Assembly: GCA_018466975.1 (NCBI GenBank)
Contig: JAENRS010000014.1
Coordinates: 62,001 to 126,000 of the forward strand
From: Sparassis latifolia
Lineage: Eukaryota; Basidiomycota; Agaricomycetes; Polyporales; Sparassidaceae
DNA: 64,000 nt
Reading direction: 5' to 3'
The notes below the pieces were generated by a model. The model was not told the origin of the DNA and did no database searches. It saw only the letters and a list, made by a program, of their open reading frames with translations. Position numbers and translations under genes: made by a program. Positions within the stretch are counted from its first letter, which is position 1; each line of letters opens with the position of its first letter. Shown here in pieces: positions 45,680 through 57,089 of the stretch.

Positions 45680-46140
45680 TCATGAGAGGTGCGCGGAACG
45701 GATGAGATCCTGCAACCTACCGCTGCATCGGCATTGCGTGGGCAGACTTTGTCTTACGGGTGATGAAGGTGAGTAAATCTGGCTGACCGCGGCGGAAGTT
45801 GGGACGTTCGAAGTGTTAAGCTTCGGTGTCGTGTCGCTCCTCAAGACACCTTGCTGAAGGTGAGGAATTTTGTGAAATCCGTACATGCTTAGTTGCCGCA
45901 CGGACGATGTGAACTTCTGGTGCTTGAACCAATGGCTGAGCACCTCCCTTGCAATCCGCTCATAGTTGAGTACTTGCGCGAGCATCAGGGTCGGACCGGG
46001 GGAGAAACTGACAGTAGAACGACCCGTGTATCCGCTCATCAGTCTTGGGATCATAGGCGATTGTGGGGATGGAGTGATGTGAGGTAGACTTACCGCCGCA
46101 GGAGTGCACGAAACTCATTCATAGAGTTCCTGGGGAAAGG
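45680..46140 (-). pseudogene. Heat-shock-factor-type DNA-binding domain, broken
   Basis: YDPKTDERIHGS (about 46052) is followed after a frame change by LNYERIAREVLSHWFKHQKF, SSVRQLSMYGFHKIPHLQQG and VLRSDT (about 45965-45835). This is the winged-helix recognition core of HSF-type transcription factors (usual motif VRQLNMYGFHKI). After a further 1-nt shift the frame reads HFERPNFRRGQPDLLTFITR, with TAA where the family has a Trp codon (TGG) just before HFE, near 45817. There is no N-terminus or activation region. Directly downstream on the same strand lies the aldo-keto reductase fragment. Confidence 0.87.
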
Positions 46141-46311
46141 GAGCGACAATGAGACGAGTAGCTTTGTTTGTGGTGTCGACATGCTGTAGGCAGATCTTCA
46201 GATACGGTGCTAACTTGAAGACGCTCGTCGACTGGATTTGGCAGTCGGAGGGCGCTTGCTCTCCACATGGCAAGATTTCTGACAGCTTCCGACTATTTTT
46301 GTTTCTTCAAC

Positions 46312-46379
46312 AGTTTTCAAAATAAAGTCCGACTATACCCGTCATAGTTTTCAAAATAAAGTCCGACTATACCCGTCAT
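46312..46379 (+). repeat. Two perfect 34-bp tandem units at the edge of copy C
   Basis: 46312-46345 and 46346-46379 are identical (AGTTTTCAAAATAAAG...CGTCAT). They abut the start of copy C at 46381. The tandem unit is not present at the matching edge of copy A. Confidence 0.9.
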
Positions 46380-46699
46380 ACTTTCTGCTCAACTTTTCCA
46401 GAGCTTTCCATGTCACGACATATCACGCGCGATGGTGACCTCCATTTACATGGTTTCTCACATTTGTAGTGTACATGTGTATTTATTAACTAGATACCTG
46501 AGAAAATCCTAGAAATTGTTCATAAATCGGTGGTTATGTAATAAAACGCTGATTTCGCCAGTCTAATCCCTTAGGTGGCCGAGTACTTCCCGCGCTCGAT
46601 CCATATTCGGAAATAGCGATACCTGCTCCCCGCTTCTGACCGCTATTTACCCTACTCCCTACCATTCCCTGCCGCTGTTTAGCCAGCCGCGCTGTGCTC

Positions 46700-48410
46700 G
46701 TGGCGTAGCTCCCAATGGCTCAGCGATGCAGCCAGAGGGTCGTGATGCCGACACGACTAGCTGGTGTGCCGCGGCGTAACATGGCGACGATTACTCGCCT
46801 CGCCGATTGTTTCGCAGACGAGCGTATGAATCGACATCTACACCTGTTGGTCTCTGGCGGGCGATGCTGCTCGTCCGATCGCCAGCATGCAAGTTGTATG
46901 CCCTCCCGTAGTGAGTCATTTCAGCTACGCGCACACGCCGGCTTTCAAATTTCCATCGCTAACGCCGATGTAGGGCTTTATGCCGGTGATAGAGTCGATC
47001 TCGAAAAAGTCGTCGACACCGAGTTTCCACGCGCTATCTTTCCAAGGCGCCTCGAACTCGATCTTCAAGAAGCAACGATAGACGCTGAACTCTCCTGCGC
47101 GGACACTGCCCTTCCTCCGCTTGCCGAAGATGCCGAGGCGGAGGCGCAGTGGATATATCCTCCCACCCAGCGTGCCGCAAGAAGCAAACGAGGATCTCGA
47201 TCAAGATGGCGGAAGCAAAGTCGAGACATTCCTGACATGTGTCTCATTTTTCCAGACGATGGATATCTCGAGGTCTTCTCCGCAGGTAGAGAAGGAGTCC
47301 GTCGCTCATGTGGTCACGGTTCTTGGTACCGCAGCTTGCAGCGTTACGCCCAACCTATCGACTATGAGGGCCTTACCGCACAGCTCACTCAGGCGGTCAA
47401 GCCTCATATATCTCAACTCATCGATTTCGCACCGACAAGCGGGGACAGCAGGCCTCATCGCTGACAGTTTCATCCCTATCCTGCGTTCCTTGCATGCAGA
47501 ATTCCCTACGCTCGACGCGACGCGAAGACTTATCGCTGGTAGGCTTGCTACCGAGGTGCGCAAGATGCGATCGAGATCGAGACCACTATTGCTCAACACA
47601 AAAATGACGTGTTGCACAAACATGTCCATCGTTCAGTTCGAGCCAGAACCTCTGTCTTTGCGCTCTCAATGGCTGCGGTCAGCTTGGGGCCCGGTGCGTG
47701 GACTATGCAACGAAGTTCGCCGTGAAACTCGAACTGCCAGATGTATTCTCGTCGTCGCTGTGCATTTGCAAGAAAGGCCTGTACCGCGCCGTCCGCTGGC
47801 CGATCGTGAGCCGTGGCCACGAGACCGTCACCATCAGAGCACTGTCAGGCAAACTTGTAGTGGCGAGGAGCGGAAGTAGAGGTTGAGTGCTTCCGTGAGG
47901 CCACCACGGAACGCCCAGGACCGCTAAGGACTGTAGGGACTAGGACGCCAACGTGAGCGGGCTGTTACTGGTACGCGACATCTTTCGAGAGATCGAAGAG
48001 GGTTCGCTGACTCTAGCCTGCGGATTATGTTCAGCAGAAACCTTTCGTGATGCGCCGCAAGACATGTCTGACTTGCAGTGTGCAGAGCAGATCGCGGCGA
48101 TCGAGCTCGCCACGGCACTCCGCGAAGTACACCTCGTAGTATGGTCCGTCCGTGCATCATAGATCCAGTTCGCTAAATGCACCCCGCCTTACGGTTCACT
48201 TTCGCCATTGGCCATTGGATGACCGGTTCGTGAAGGTCCAGCATCCCTGCGACTTGGACAGTTGGCGGTCGGGTACGATTGTCCCCAGCTGATTCCTTTT
48301 GATGGGGTTCCTGTAGACACGACTGTCTGCAAGGGACTCTCTCATGTGTGTCACCTGTCCATTGATGTCCATCTCCCGCCATTTCGTTGTATGCCTCGCG
48401 AGATGGTTCG
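46700..48410 (+). pseudogene. Unidentified sequence X, copy C
   Basis: The longest open frame runs 46715-47464 (249 codons) and includes LYAGDRVDLEKVVDTEFPR, PDMCLIFPDDGYLEVFSAG and YEGLTAQLTQAVKPHISQLI. Another frame gives IADSFIPILRSLHAEFPTLD and RLIAGRLATEVRK (about 47460-47570). A third (47953-48162) gives LVRDIFREIEEGSLTLACGL and MSDLQCAEQIAAIELATALR. These look protein-like but I cannot name a family. The frame is longer than in A or B. Confidence 0.5.
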
Positions 48411-48416
48411 TGCATC

Positions 48417-49200
48417 TGGGATGAGGATGCCGTGCGGTTGGATCAGTTGAAGGTGGCGTTGAAGAACGTGGGATTCTCGAAAAGACATGTCGCGCAGAAG
48501 TGCCAGCTGGTTGCTGCTATTCTCCATCTGGGTAACCTGGAATTCCATACCGACGCTTCTCGCAACGAAGACGCTGCTGTCGTGGGCAACACGGATGTCC
48601 TCGATATCGCCGCAGATTTCTTGGACGCAGCCGAAGCTTTGGAGGCTGCGCTATCGCACAGAACGAAGATGGGGAAGAAGGAACTATGTACAATCTTCCT
48701 GGATCCCGACGGTGCCTCTGATAACCGAGACGAACTCGTGAAGCCGCTTATACTCCTCCTGTTTGCATGGTTGAACGAACACGCCAACCAACGCCTTTGC
48801 CACGACGACTTCAATATGTTCATCGGACTGTTTGACTTACCCGCCCCCAGAACATGACTAGCCGGCCGAACTCCCTAGATCAGTTCTGCGTCAACTTCGC
48901 TAACAAGCGGTTACAGAACTTCACACAGAAGAAGCTGTTCGAGCGCCACGTCTGCGAGTACACGACAGAGGGTATCTCCCGCTTCGCTCTCCAGGTGCCG
49001 ATTTCGACAACTCCGCGTGTCTCCGCTTATTGCAGCACAAGCCTGGGGGTCTCATTCGCGCCATGGATGACCAGGCGAGGCGCCAACGGACCACACCATG
49101 CCCGAGTCGTCGCGGCGATGGGGTAATCACTCGCCCTTCAAGGCAGGCACGATGGATTCAGGTTTCCACGCTTACTGTTAATCACTTGCGTCCAGTTACT
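48417..49200 (+). pseudogene. Chitin synthase myosin-motor fragment, copy C (longest)
   Basis: The frame is open from 48417 to 48857 (AVRLDQLKVALKNVGFSKRH to FIGLFDLPAPRT). It carries FLDPDGASDNRDELVKPLIL, LFAWLNEHANQRLCHDDFN and, after a 1-nt shift near 48855, SLDQFCVNFANKRLQNFTQK, KLFERHVCEYTTEGISRF, KPGGLIRAMDDQARR, RWGNHSPFKAGTMDSG and TVNH. This covers the second half of the chitin synthase myosin head. Residues such as NEH and DDF agree better with the family than copies A and B do. The sequence leaves the family at about 49200; no tail or chitin synthase catalytic part follows. Confidence 0.88.
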
Positions 49201-49249
49201 GCGTGGACGGACGGCCTCGGCCCCGATTGGTCCTTCGAATAGACAGTTC

Positions 49250-51640
49250 AGATGCGATGGAACAATCGTATGGGATGGTCCACCACAGAAGAGCAGCCAC
49301 GCACACGATACGCTTCTCCCGCAGGCCATATGCTCTGTGAGGGGATACGGGCTGCAAGTTTCTCTGAATTTCAGTAGATCGGGTTCGCAAACGGGTTCGC
49401 AACTTGCTCGAAGTCGTCCATTTGCCCCGAAACTTCAAGGTGCTCACGACCTCAACCTACAGAGGGGATTTAGGCAAATTTTTGGCGACGATGCGTTCGC
49501 ATAGTTCGACCGCTCCTACGTTGTAGACTAGTAAGATCATTCCCCACTCCAAGTAAATCTGTATGAATAATTCGATTGTACGCTACTTCCAGGACTGTCG
49601 CCACAGCGCATGACTCGTCGCATGGGTCATCTCAGAGCTCCCACCATACGAGCGCGAATTCGACCGCAAAGGCCCGACCATCGACTTCAAGCACTGACAC
49701 AACCAGTGCGTTCCTTTACCTGCCTGCTGCCTCTCCCTAATGGCTCCTGCAGATTGACTATCCCATTCAATATGCAGGATCAGCAGTTTCCTCAACTGGA
49801 CTGTTTCGCTTTTCGTGCGCCACGGTGACTGGAGCGATAGGCTGCTTTAGGCGCCAGTTATGGAAATTCACCCACTATGCGGAGCTGTCCAACATGCCGC
49901 CAATCCCATCACTTTCGAGTCTGCGACTCACCGCCGACTACATGGGGCTGCTAACTCCCGACTGTGTCGATCTCCTGAAGATGATCGACGGCGCGCAGAA
50001 CGACATTTCCAGAACGCGATATGTCTTCCCTCGGGCCTGGCTCTGGCTCTGCTGCAGCTACCTCCACCCCTGCTACCGCGCCGACGCCCATGCCTACCGC
50101 GCCGCCACGCCCACTCCGCAGCAGCGCCGCCGACCTCAGACATGCCCGCCTCCGCCTTCCTGTCCTTGACATCCGCTCCGGCCTTCGCACTTCCCGAGCC
50201 CTTACCTCAGTGGCGCTGTCGTCCTCACCGATCGCCGACCTGCGGCCGCCCTCCAGTCTAGCTCTGCACCTGCACCCGTGGAAGCACAATTTTCAAGTTC
50301 AACCTGCACACGGACAAGTGGACCATCACCGCGCAGCTCTGCATCGTGTGTCTGATCAAGCGCGATGCGCGTGCTTTTATGTAGCGACGCGGGTACTACG
50401 CAAGGCGGCCTGGAGTTGGCATCACGACTGTTGGTTCGACGCGTCGCGAGCGGGTGACACAATGCGTACGGTGAGCCTTTGCGTGGACATTTTCATTCGA
50501 CGGTTCGAGACTGATCTCCCTTCTCGCCACTGCCCGCCTGTCACCGTGATACGCCCTCCCTGTACCAGATGTCCGTCTTCAATCACCCTCTCCCCCAAGC
50601 TAGAAACGGACCCCACCTCTCGGGCACAACGTGCTTTGGGAGACTAAGTAGAGTCCCTTTGTCCGAGAAAGAGAGGGCGTTCATTGGGGAAGGGCCGGCC
50701 GTTGCTCGTCGTCTCTAATGAATTAATGACGACTACAACATGGCCCCACCCTTTGTGACCTGGTGAGCAGCGTTAGCAGCGCACGGTACCCTCAGTCAAT
50801 GATCGACGCCGTTGTTGGCGGTCATTGGTTTTTTGGATGGCACCTCCGTCTTTCCATGTTTCTATGCAGTAGTTCCGCTGTAACGGGGTTTCCGAATAGA
50901 TCATCCTAAGCTTTGACGGTTCCCTTCTTATCCGAGTCTAACGCGTCAACGGGAGAAGTCCTAGAGTGTCTGCTAACGTTACTTCAGGTTACTTCACGGG
51001 TCGAACAAGCAGATGGATTGCCAGTGTAAGTTCGTTATATTACTAACCAATCATCCCGTGGACTTGGGCGCCACCGTTTACCTATGCCTATTGGATCCGC
51101 TTGTCTGGATGGATGAGGAATAGTGTGCTTACACCAGGAGTATTTAAGGCGGTCCGAGCCATGGTGAAGCCGAAGAGCACGCCCGCGTATCTGTATTTTG
51201 CACATCTCTTGCAGCCCCAGTACTCCTCCCCTCTGTGCCCCTTCGAAATGTCCTCGCCTGTCTCTTGTACTGGACTCAAGAGGCACTTGAAGAACACGTG
51301 TCATCGTATGATCTCGAGGACGACGTTACCGGAGAGGCAGAGGCCCATGGCCCACTTCCGTGGAGCGCCATTAAGCTTGTTCCTCTTGAAGAGGCTGAAG
51401 ATGAATCCGAACAATCTGTCGGGAACGGTGGTACCTCTCCTTTCAATGGTGGTACTGCGAAGACGGCGCCACTGCCACGAATGGCAGTGTCGCTGGTTGG
51501 AATGGTGATAGGCCAGTGAATAGTCCTGGTTGGAGTGCAGTGCTTGACGCTGCCTCTCGTGGTGTCTCGGATGGCACAGACAAGGAATATCGCCGGTATG
51601 TTCTTTTCACCCATTCGTCCGATTTGCACCAAGAGACCTA
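49250..51640. other. Coding-like but unrecognised fragments
   Basis: Several open pieces exist: 49610-49828 and the overlapping plus-strand frames at 49825-50647, containing SLSSLRLTADYMGLLTPDCV (about 49910-49970) and an Ala/Pro-rich linker. At 51235-51519 an acidic stretch (EEAEDESEQSVGNGG) is found. I cannot assign a family. Given the surroundings they may be further gene fragments. Confidence 0.35.
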
Positions 51641-51643
51641 CAC

Positions 51644-51757
51644 TTCTGCACGCCAGCACAAAGCACCAAAGGAGGGAATTGGATGCACGCACTCCTTGTG
51701 TTCTAGATGGGGCTTCTTGATTTGCAGCCAGCATGGACCCATTATTCTGCGATGGAC
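51644..51757 (-). pseudogene. Extra copy of a DNA polymerase alpha exon
   Basis: The minus strand reads RRIMGPCWLQIKKPHLEHK followed by intron-like sequence. The same block occurs inside the main polymerase relic at 54994-55110, where it reads KRRTMG plus a damaged continuation. The two DNA blocks align over about 115 bp in the same orientation, 3.35 kb apart, and the copy here is the better preserved one. Confidence 0.85.
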
Positions 51758-51843
51758 TTGAGCGCACCTAGTCTCGCCCTCGCTGCACTCTTCAACGCCT
51801 TCTCCACGCTGAACAGAGAGAGATAGAACCGGATCTGGTTCAT

Positions 51844-54800
51844 CAGTTACGACACGCCAGCACCAGTTTCGCATCCTCGAGCCATGCGACGCACTCGAAC
51901 ATCACTGTTCCGTGGCATTCATGCCGAGACATCTTCGCCATACACGCCCGCCATCCGTGTCCGTTACTACATGTGGGGTCATCACAGACAGTCCAGCCTT
52001 CGTAGTACATTGCGATGTGTTCCCGGATCTGCGCCTCCAGTTGCACTTGCAAACTAACTGTCCCTAATTTGCCATGGCACCCAGAACATGTCGGGCCAGC
52101 GGGAGCAACAGCGAAGCCTTTATTCCATAAGACATAAGTCTGCAGTTCCCAAATTTAATGGCGGATCAGGCATGGCACCTCTCTGTCACTGATAGACGCG
52201 AAGGCAACTTCACCCTGGCACGAGCGCATCGCACAACGAACGGATCCGTGTCCTTGAATCTCTCGGCATCTGACATCAACGAATCCAGAGTGCCGGCGCC
52301 GCTTCTTCCGCCCCATCCGGATTGCGGTATCGGCTTGCATCGAGCCCTGGGACATATTAAGTTAGAAATGGATATACGCAGCGTTCTCTTCTTCGTTTCA
52401 CTGCTTACCCAGGCACTCGCCAATCGTGACCGGTCGGTCCTTCACATAAACGCTCGATCGGAGGCAAGATTTGGTGTGCCAGATAATGTTCGTAGTCTTA
52501 ATACAATTTCAGTGTCTATTTCATGTCGAGGGCCTCCGACGGACTCACCAATCTTCAACTCGCCGCTGCCCTTCGTGACTCATCGATCCTTCGCCCACTC
52601 AGCTTGAGCGGTCTTGCCTACCTCGCCGCCTCACCTACGCAGAATACGTAACGATAACGCCACCCGATCGAGCGGTGCCGCCCCTCGCCTTCATCCTCAA
52701 AGCAACTTAGACATGTGGCTGGCTCTTAGCATTAGGGTGGTCCTCTGGGATGATGAACTCGCCCAACTTGATCTTGCCTGCGCGAATATCCTCGCCATAG
52801 TTGTGAGATACTCTGTATCCGCTCAACGACAGTTTCGGTCGCCTCTCCCGACAGAATCTGGTCTGGTACGTATCTGAAAATGTGTTGGTTTACGCACATT
52901 CCTAGAAGAAATGGTGACATACTGAGACACCGCCTTAGATAACGCACAATACCCTCTGCGCTTCATGTCCAACCCCTTCACCTCTGTGGATGGTCGTCCA
53001 CCATCTTCGACCTTGATGGCCGCATACTTCTTCTCTTGTAACAGGAGCAAACGTTGGAAGATACCATCGAGGTCAATCTCCAAGAGTTTGTAGCGACCAT
53101 TGACCGCTTTTTTGGGACTCTGCTGATATCTTGAGTGCCTCTGGAAGCTCAGTGACGTTGGAATTAACGAAGACCGAGTCCGTATCTCCATAGACAACCT
53201 GCGAACGTAATCAGAAGAGCCTTCAAGTACAACTTCGACCCCACGCACGCCAAGCTGAGACTCTGCTAGTTCACGAGTATGCGTCAGAATCTCACGACCC
53301 TTGAACGTCGTGGGGCAGCGAGGAGGGCGAGAACCTGGAGTACTCGAATCCCAGACAACCGCAAGTACTGTTCGCTGTAAGCTTCAATGCCATCTGTTTG
53401 ATATCCCACTGCAGAAAATAATCAGTGGCACGCCACTGCCCGTGATGTGACTGATAGTACCTGAAGCAACTGTGATTGTGTCGCTTTGCGGTCTTTCATT
53501 AGACTTTTGGCCTGCCTACGCCTGTTGACAAGAGTAGCAATGGACGGGAAGAACGCCCTGGGCAACCTCAGGACTCAGTGATTCTGGGATTTTTCTTCAC
53601 CCTCCTGATCAGTTCATTCATCAGCATATTACAGTTTCCCCAACTGTACGTCCACTCACCTCATCCTCCATCCTGTCAACAATCATGAAGTCGATGTTGT
53701 ACTCCTGGATGATAGTCGGATACAGCGAGTTGAAGTCCATAACGAGTATGAACTTGTCCCACAATCCACGCTTGGGTTCGAAGACTTATCCCGCTTGCCT
53801 TTGGTCGTCTTGCCTCCTTCTGCATCAATATCCCGTGCCTCGATCTTCTCAACAGTGGCAGCCATCTTGCCGCACACCTTGTCAGGACAGATGTACTTCA
53901 AGCGATGGAATTCGTGCAACAAGATCTACTCGCTTCTCTCGCACGCCCACCGTTGAGCGCCTTGTTCCTACCAAAGCCGGTCAGTCTGGAATCATGCAAA
54001 ATAGCGAAAATAACTGACCATGAGTTTCCAGCCAAATTCGTCAGTTGCCTCGTCAAACGATGCATCTGTACCTTGGCCGCCAGCACCATCTAGTAGTAAG
54101 CATCTAGTTCACAATGCCGGACGAAAGTAAGAAGCCTGTCCGCGAACTGACGCCACTGTCGGCGTAGCTGGCAGTATCATCGGTCGATATCCTGCCTCTC
54201 ACTCTTGAGATGAGTCTTGCACATTTCGTGAGCGACCACGTTGTGGACGCAGATCATGCCCTAATAGTATATCCGCGGTGTTGTAGTTTTTCAATGCGTG
54301 GACGCTCTGTGCACCTTCGCACCATCACTAGCAAGATCGCAGACCAACCTCCCATTGATGAATCGCAGGTTGCTCCCTTGCCTACCGATATTCGCCATCT
54401 CGATCGCCTGAACCGCCGATTCGTGACCAATGGTCTGCTTACAATTCTCTCATACGGTGGATAAGGTCGTCCAGAGCGACCCCAAGGAACTCGTGCCCAA
54501 CAATGACATCAGGGTCTGCTTTGTGAATTGTCACTAGGAGTGCGAATATTTCAGTCGGGAGATGTCTGAGACGAACCAAGCAAGCTGTTCAGCAGCATCC
54601 ACTGCTCTTCATGAGGAGAGATGACTCCTATGCCATTGCGCCCAGCGCGTATTTCGAAGTTTGGCGGAAGCGGTCCAAAGGTGGAACAAACGTATGTACA
54701 GAACACGGAAGAGCCTCTGGAGGCGTAGGATCGCCAATTTGCACTACATACAGGATACTTTTTAGTATGAATGTGCTGACAGATCCGTGAATGTACAGTT

Positions 54801-56354
54801 CGACCAGATCCTTGCCGTGGCACACACAATCTCGCGGTTGTTCTCCTTGTGATTGACAACGGTGTTGAGGCCGAGACTCATCACGGTTAATGGCGGTGTT
54901 TCCTTGGGAAATTGGATGTCCGTGATCAGAGAATGCATTGACGTCTTTCGGGTCCGACACCGCTGCTTCGACTTTGCACCAAGATACCTGCATGTCTACA
55001 CGCCAGCGTTAAGCATCAAAGAAGGGAATTGGATGTACGCACTCCCTTGTGTTCCAGGTGAGGCTTCTTGATTTGCAGCTAGCACGACCCATTGTTCTGC
55101 GCTTCAACACCAGCGGTTCAAGGCACTTGTGTTGGTACCAAGATGCGTGAAAAGTTCGGGCCAGACACGTTACTCTAGATTTGTGGTTCTGCGCGACTTC
55201 AGAGTATACCTTATTGCGACAAAAGAGGGATGACGCACCGTCGAAGCCATGCACAACTTTCATCCATTGTGCCTCCCTTTCGCACGCCCTCTCTCCGAAC
55301 ACGCATTTCCTCTTGATGAACTTTGCTCTCCGGCGCTTGATGCCAGCCTTCCTGTGAAAACAATCGAAGTCCTCATATACGTGTTTCATCTCGGCACCAC
55401 ATCGGTCTCGTAGGTGTTCTCGCCTCGTCTTCCTCGATGCGCTGCGCTCGGGATAGGACGAATAGATTACGCTGCAGGTTTTCGACAGTGACGCAACATG
55501 ATAACCAGGCCTTCAAGACCTTGTCTCGGTCTTTCCCACGAAGTAGGGATGCCCTTCATGTTCGAGATAATCAAGTCAGATGAATCGCAGAGAACCATCT
55601 TCCTCGAGGACAGATGTACTCGAGATGTAGATGTAGAAGTGGAGAGTGGGCCCAGCGTGTCATCGGTCATCACGCTGAGAGAGTCATAGACAGAGGGCCA
55701 CGATGGGGTGTCGCCCTCTTTGACTTTCTTGTCCTGGCGATTGAGCTTTCGGTCAATAGACTTAAGCATTTTTGCGTACACTCAAGTCTTCCGCTTCGTT
55801 TGAGTGACATGTCGCCATTGATGTCTTTGTCGCCGACGCCCATGAACACGCCCATGTCCAGGCCTTCAAATGACGTGTCGCCTTCGTCCGCTCCGCTATG
55901 GACGCTCATCCGCTCAAGCCTCTTGGTAGCGGGCGCCATATCAATGGCCTCCTTCCTCGCCTTCTCCTTTGGGCTGAGAAACTGGTCATCGCTGAGGGTC
56001 CGACACCATCGCCGTTAATTCTGTCAGATGAGGCGTCAAAATAATCTGGATGGCTGTCCCTGTGATCGCCAGTAGCGCGAGGGGTGATGTTCTCGGCTTA
56101 TCATATACAGGTTCCGGCCGTGTTTTGCGCTTGCGCAAACTCCCACCGCTTGGGCGAAAGGAATCCATGTCGCCTAAAATTAAAGCCATGAAGTCAGTCT
56201 CCTGCGCTGCAGAGACTATGGGTCTATAAGTACTGACGCCGGTATTACTGCTGGGGGCAGTGGCTTCGCCTTCGCTTTCGCTTTCCGCCGACTTTGCCCT
56301 TCCCCGCGCACGCCTATCAGCAATGTGATGAGGAGTGATGGCGGCATGAATCAC
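51844..56354 (-). pseudogene. POL1: DNA polymerase alpha catalytic subunit (B-family), disrupted
   Basis: Motifs appear in order down the minus strand: N-terminal TDFMALILGDMDSFRPSGGS (about 56190), VYDSLSVMTDDTLGPLSTST (about 55690), VYEDFDC...FHRKAGIK (about 55380), VSWCKVEAAVSDPKDVNAFS (about 54985-54930), IDDPTPPEALPCSVHTFVPP-like sequence (about 54730-54680), a GRLVCDLASDG-type exonuclease-region segment (about 54330), QLTNLAGNSW (about 54050), and catalytic motif [18 protein letters not shown] (about 53740). Then come motif B with MY changed to TC (about 53390), motif C VYGDTDSVFVNSN (about 53190), KKAVNGRYKLLEIDLDG (about 53110) and the C-terminal zinc finger CDDPTCSNGHGWRACMAKMS (about 51990-51930). 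Pol alpha with primase starts replication. Many frameshifts, stops and the odd duplicated exon indicate a pseudogene; the last zinc finger is cut short. Confidence 0.88.
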
Positions 56355-57080
56355 ACGTCACGGACGATTGTTGTGGCATGGAAACTGAGATGGAAACCTG
56401 AGAAAATAAAAGCCATGAGTACAGGTTCGGCTTTTCGCAAACGCCGCAGTCAAATACTCACTCTAATGAAGCACAACTGTAGGAGGACACGGTCCTCACT
56501 CATGCGTGTGTGCGATCGGCGGGTTGTCGAAAAGCCTGGGTCCATCAAATGGGCCAGCAGGTCTCATTGGATGTGCACGAAGGCCTGGTATGTTATAGTC
56601 CGCATTGTGCTTCAGAGGAGGAGGTTGGCGATGGGGACAGACGAGATACGTTGGACACTTTGGGGTGGAAGAGACTGCCTCTTGGAAGACTCAACGGATG
56701 GATTGACTCATCGCAGGAGCAGTAGATGGAATTAAAGACATGGCCAGTGGCTGCAGCAGTCCGTGCAGGGTGAGCATATTGAACGCTCAGAAAACTAGAA
56801 TCAGGACCAAAGTCGATCTTCCAAGTCGATCGACTGACACAAAGGTTCTGTAATGCATGCTGGGTTGTAGGGACAGACACAGAGTCTCGAGGGGCGCAGG
56901 ACCAATGTGTTATCGCAGACAAATTCATAAAACTTAGCAGGTAGCCGTTCGCAGACAAAACACGCACAGATATTCTGAGTGGGAAGCGCCCGCTATCTAC
57001 GACATAACACTTCCTCTACCGAGGCTCCATTATCTCCATGCTCACAACCAGCATTATGGTGCGAGGCAATCGGTCGCTCG
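56355..57080. other. Unrecognised stretch
   Basis: Plus-strand frames at 56325-56735 overlap the start of the polymerase relic and have no recognised motif. Part of the region may be promoter of the polymerase relic on the minus strand. Confidence 0.3.
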
Positions 57081-57089
57081 TGATACTTT

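Larger units (their letters stand above)
46381..49240 (+). mobile_element. Copy C: head, X and chitin synthase motor without the FAS fusion
   Basis: 46381-46680 matches the head of copy A and 46680-48931 matches X plus the chitin synthase motor of A and B. At 48931 (after the NFTQK codons) C continues with normal chitin synthase (KLFERHVCEYTTEGISRF), whereas A and B switch to FAS. C therefore preserves the state before the fusion, or an independent arrangement. It differs from A and B at many sites, nearly all next to CpG. Confidence 0.75.

Noticed and set aside
49951..50289. Minus-strand Arg-rich frames around 50 kb
   Set aside because: They are complements of an Ala/Pro-rich plus-strand reading; low complexity explains them.
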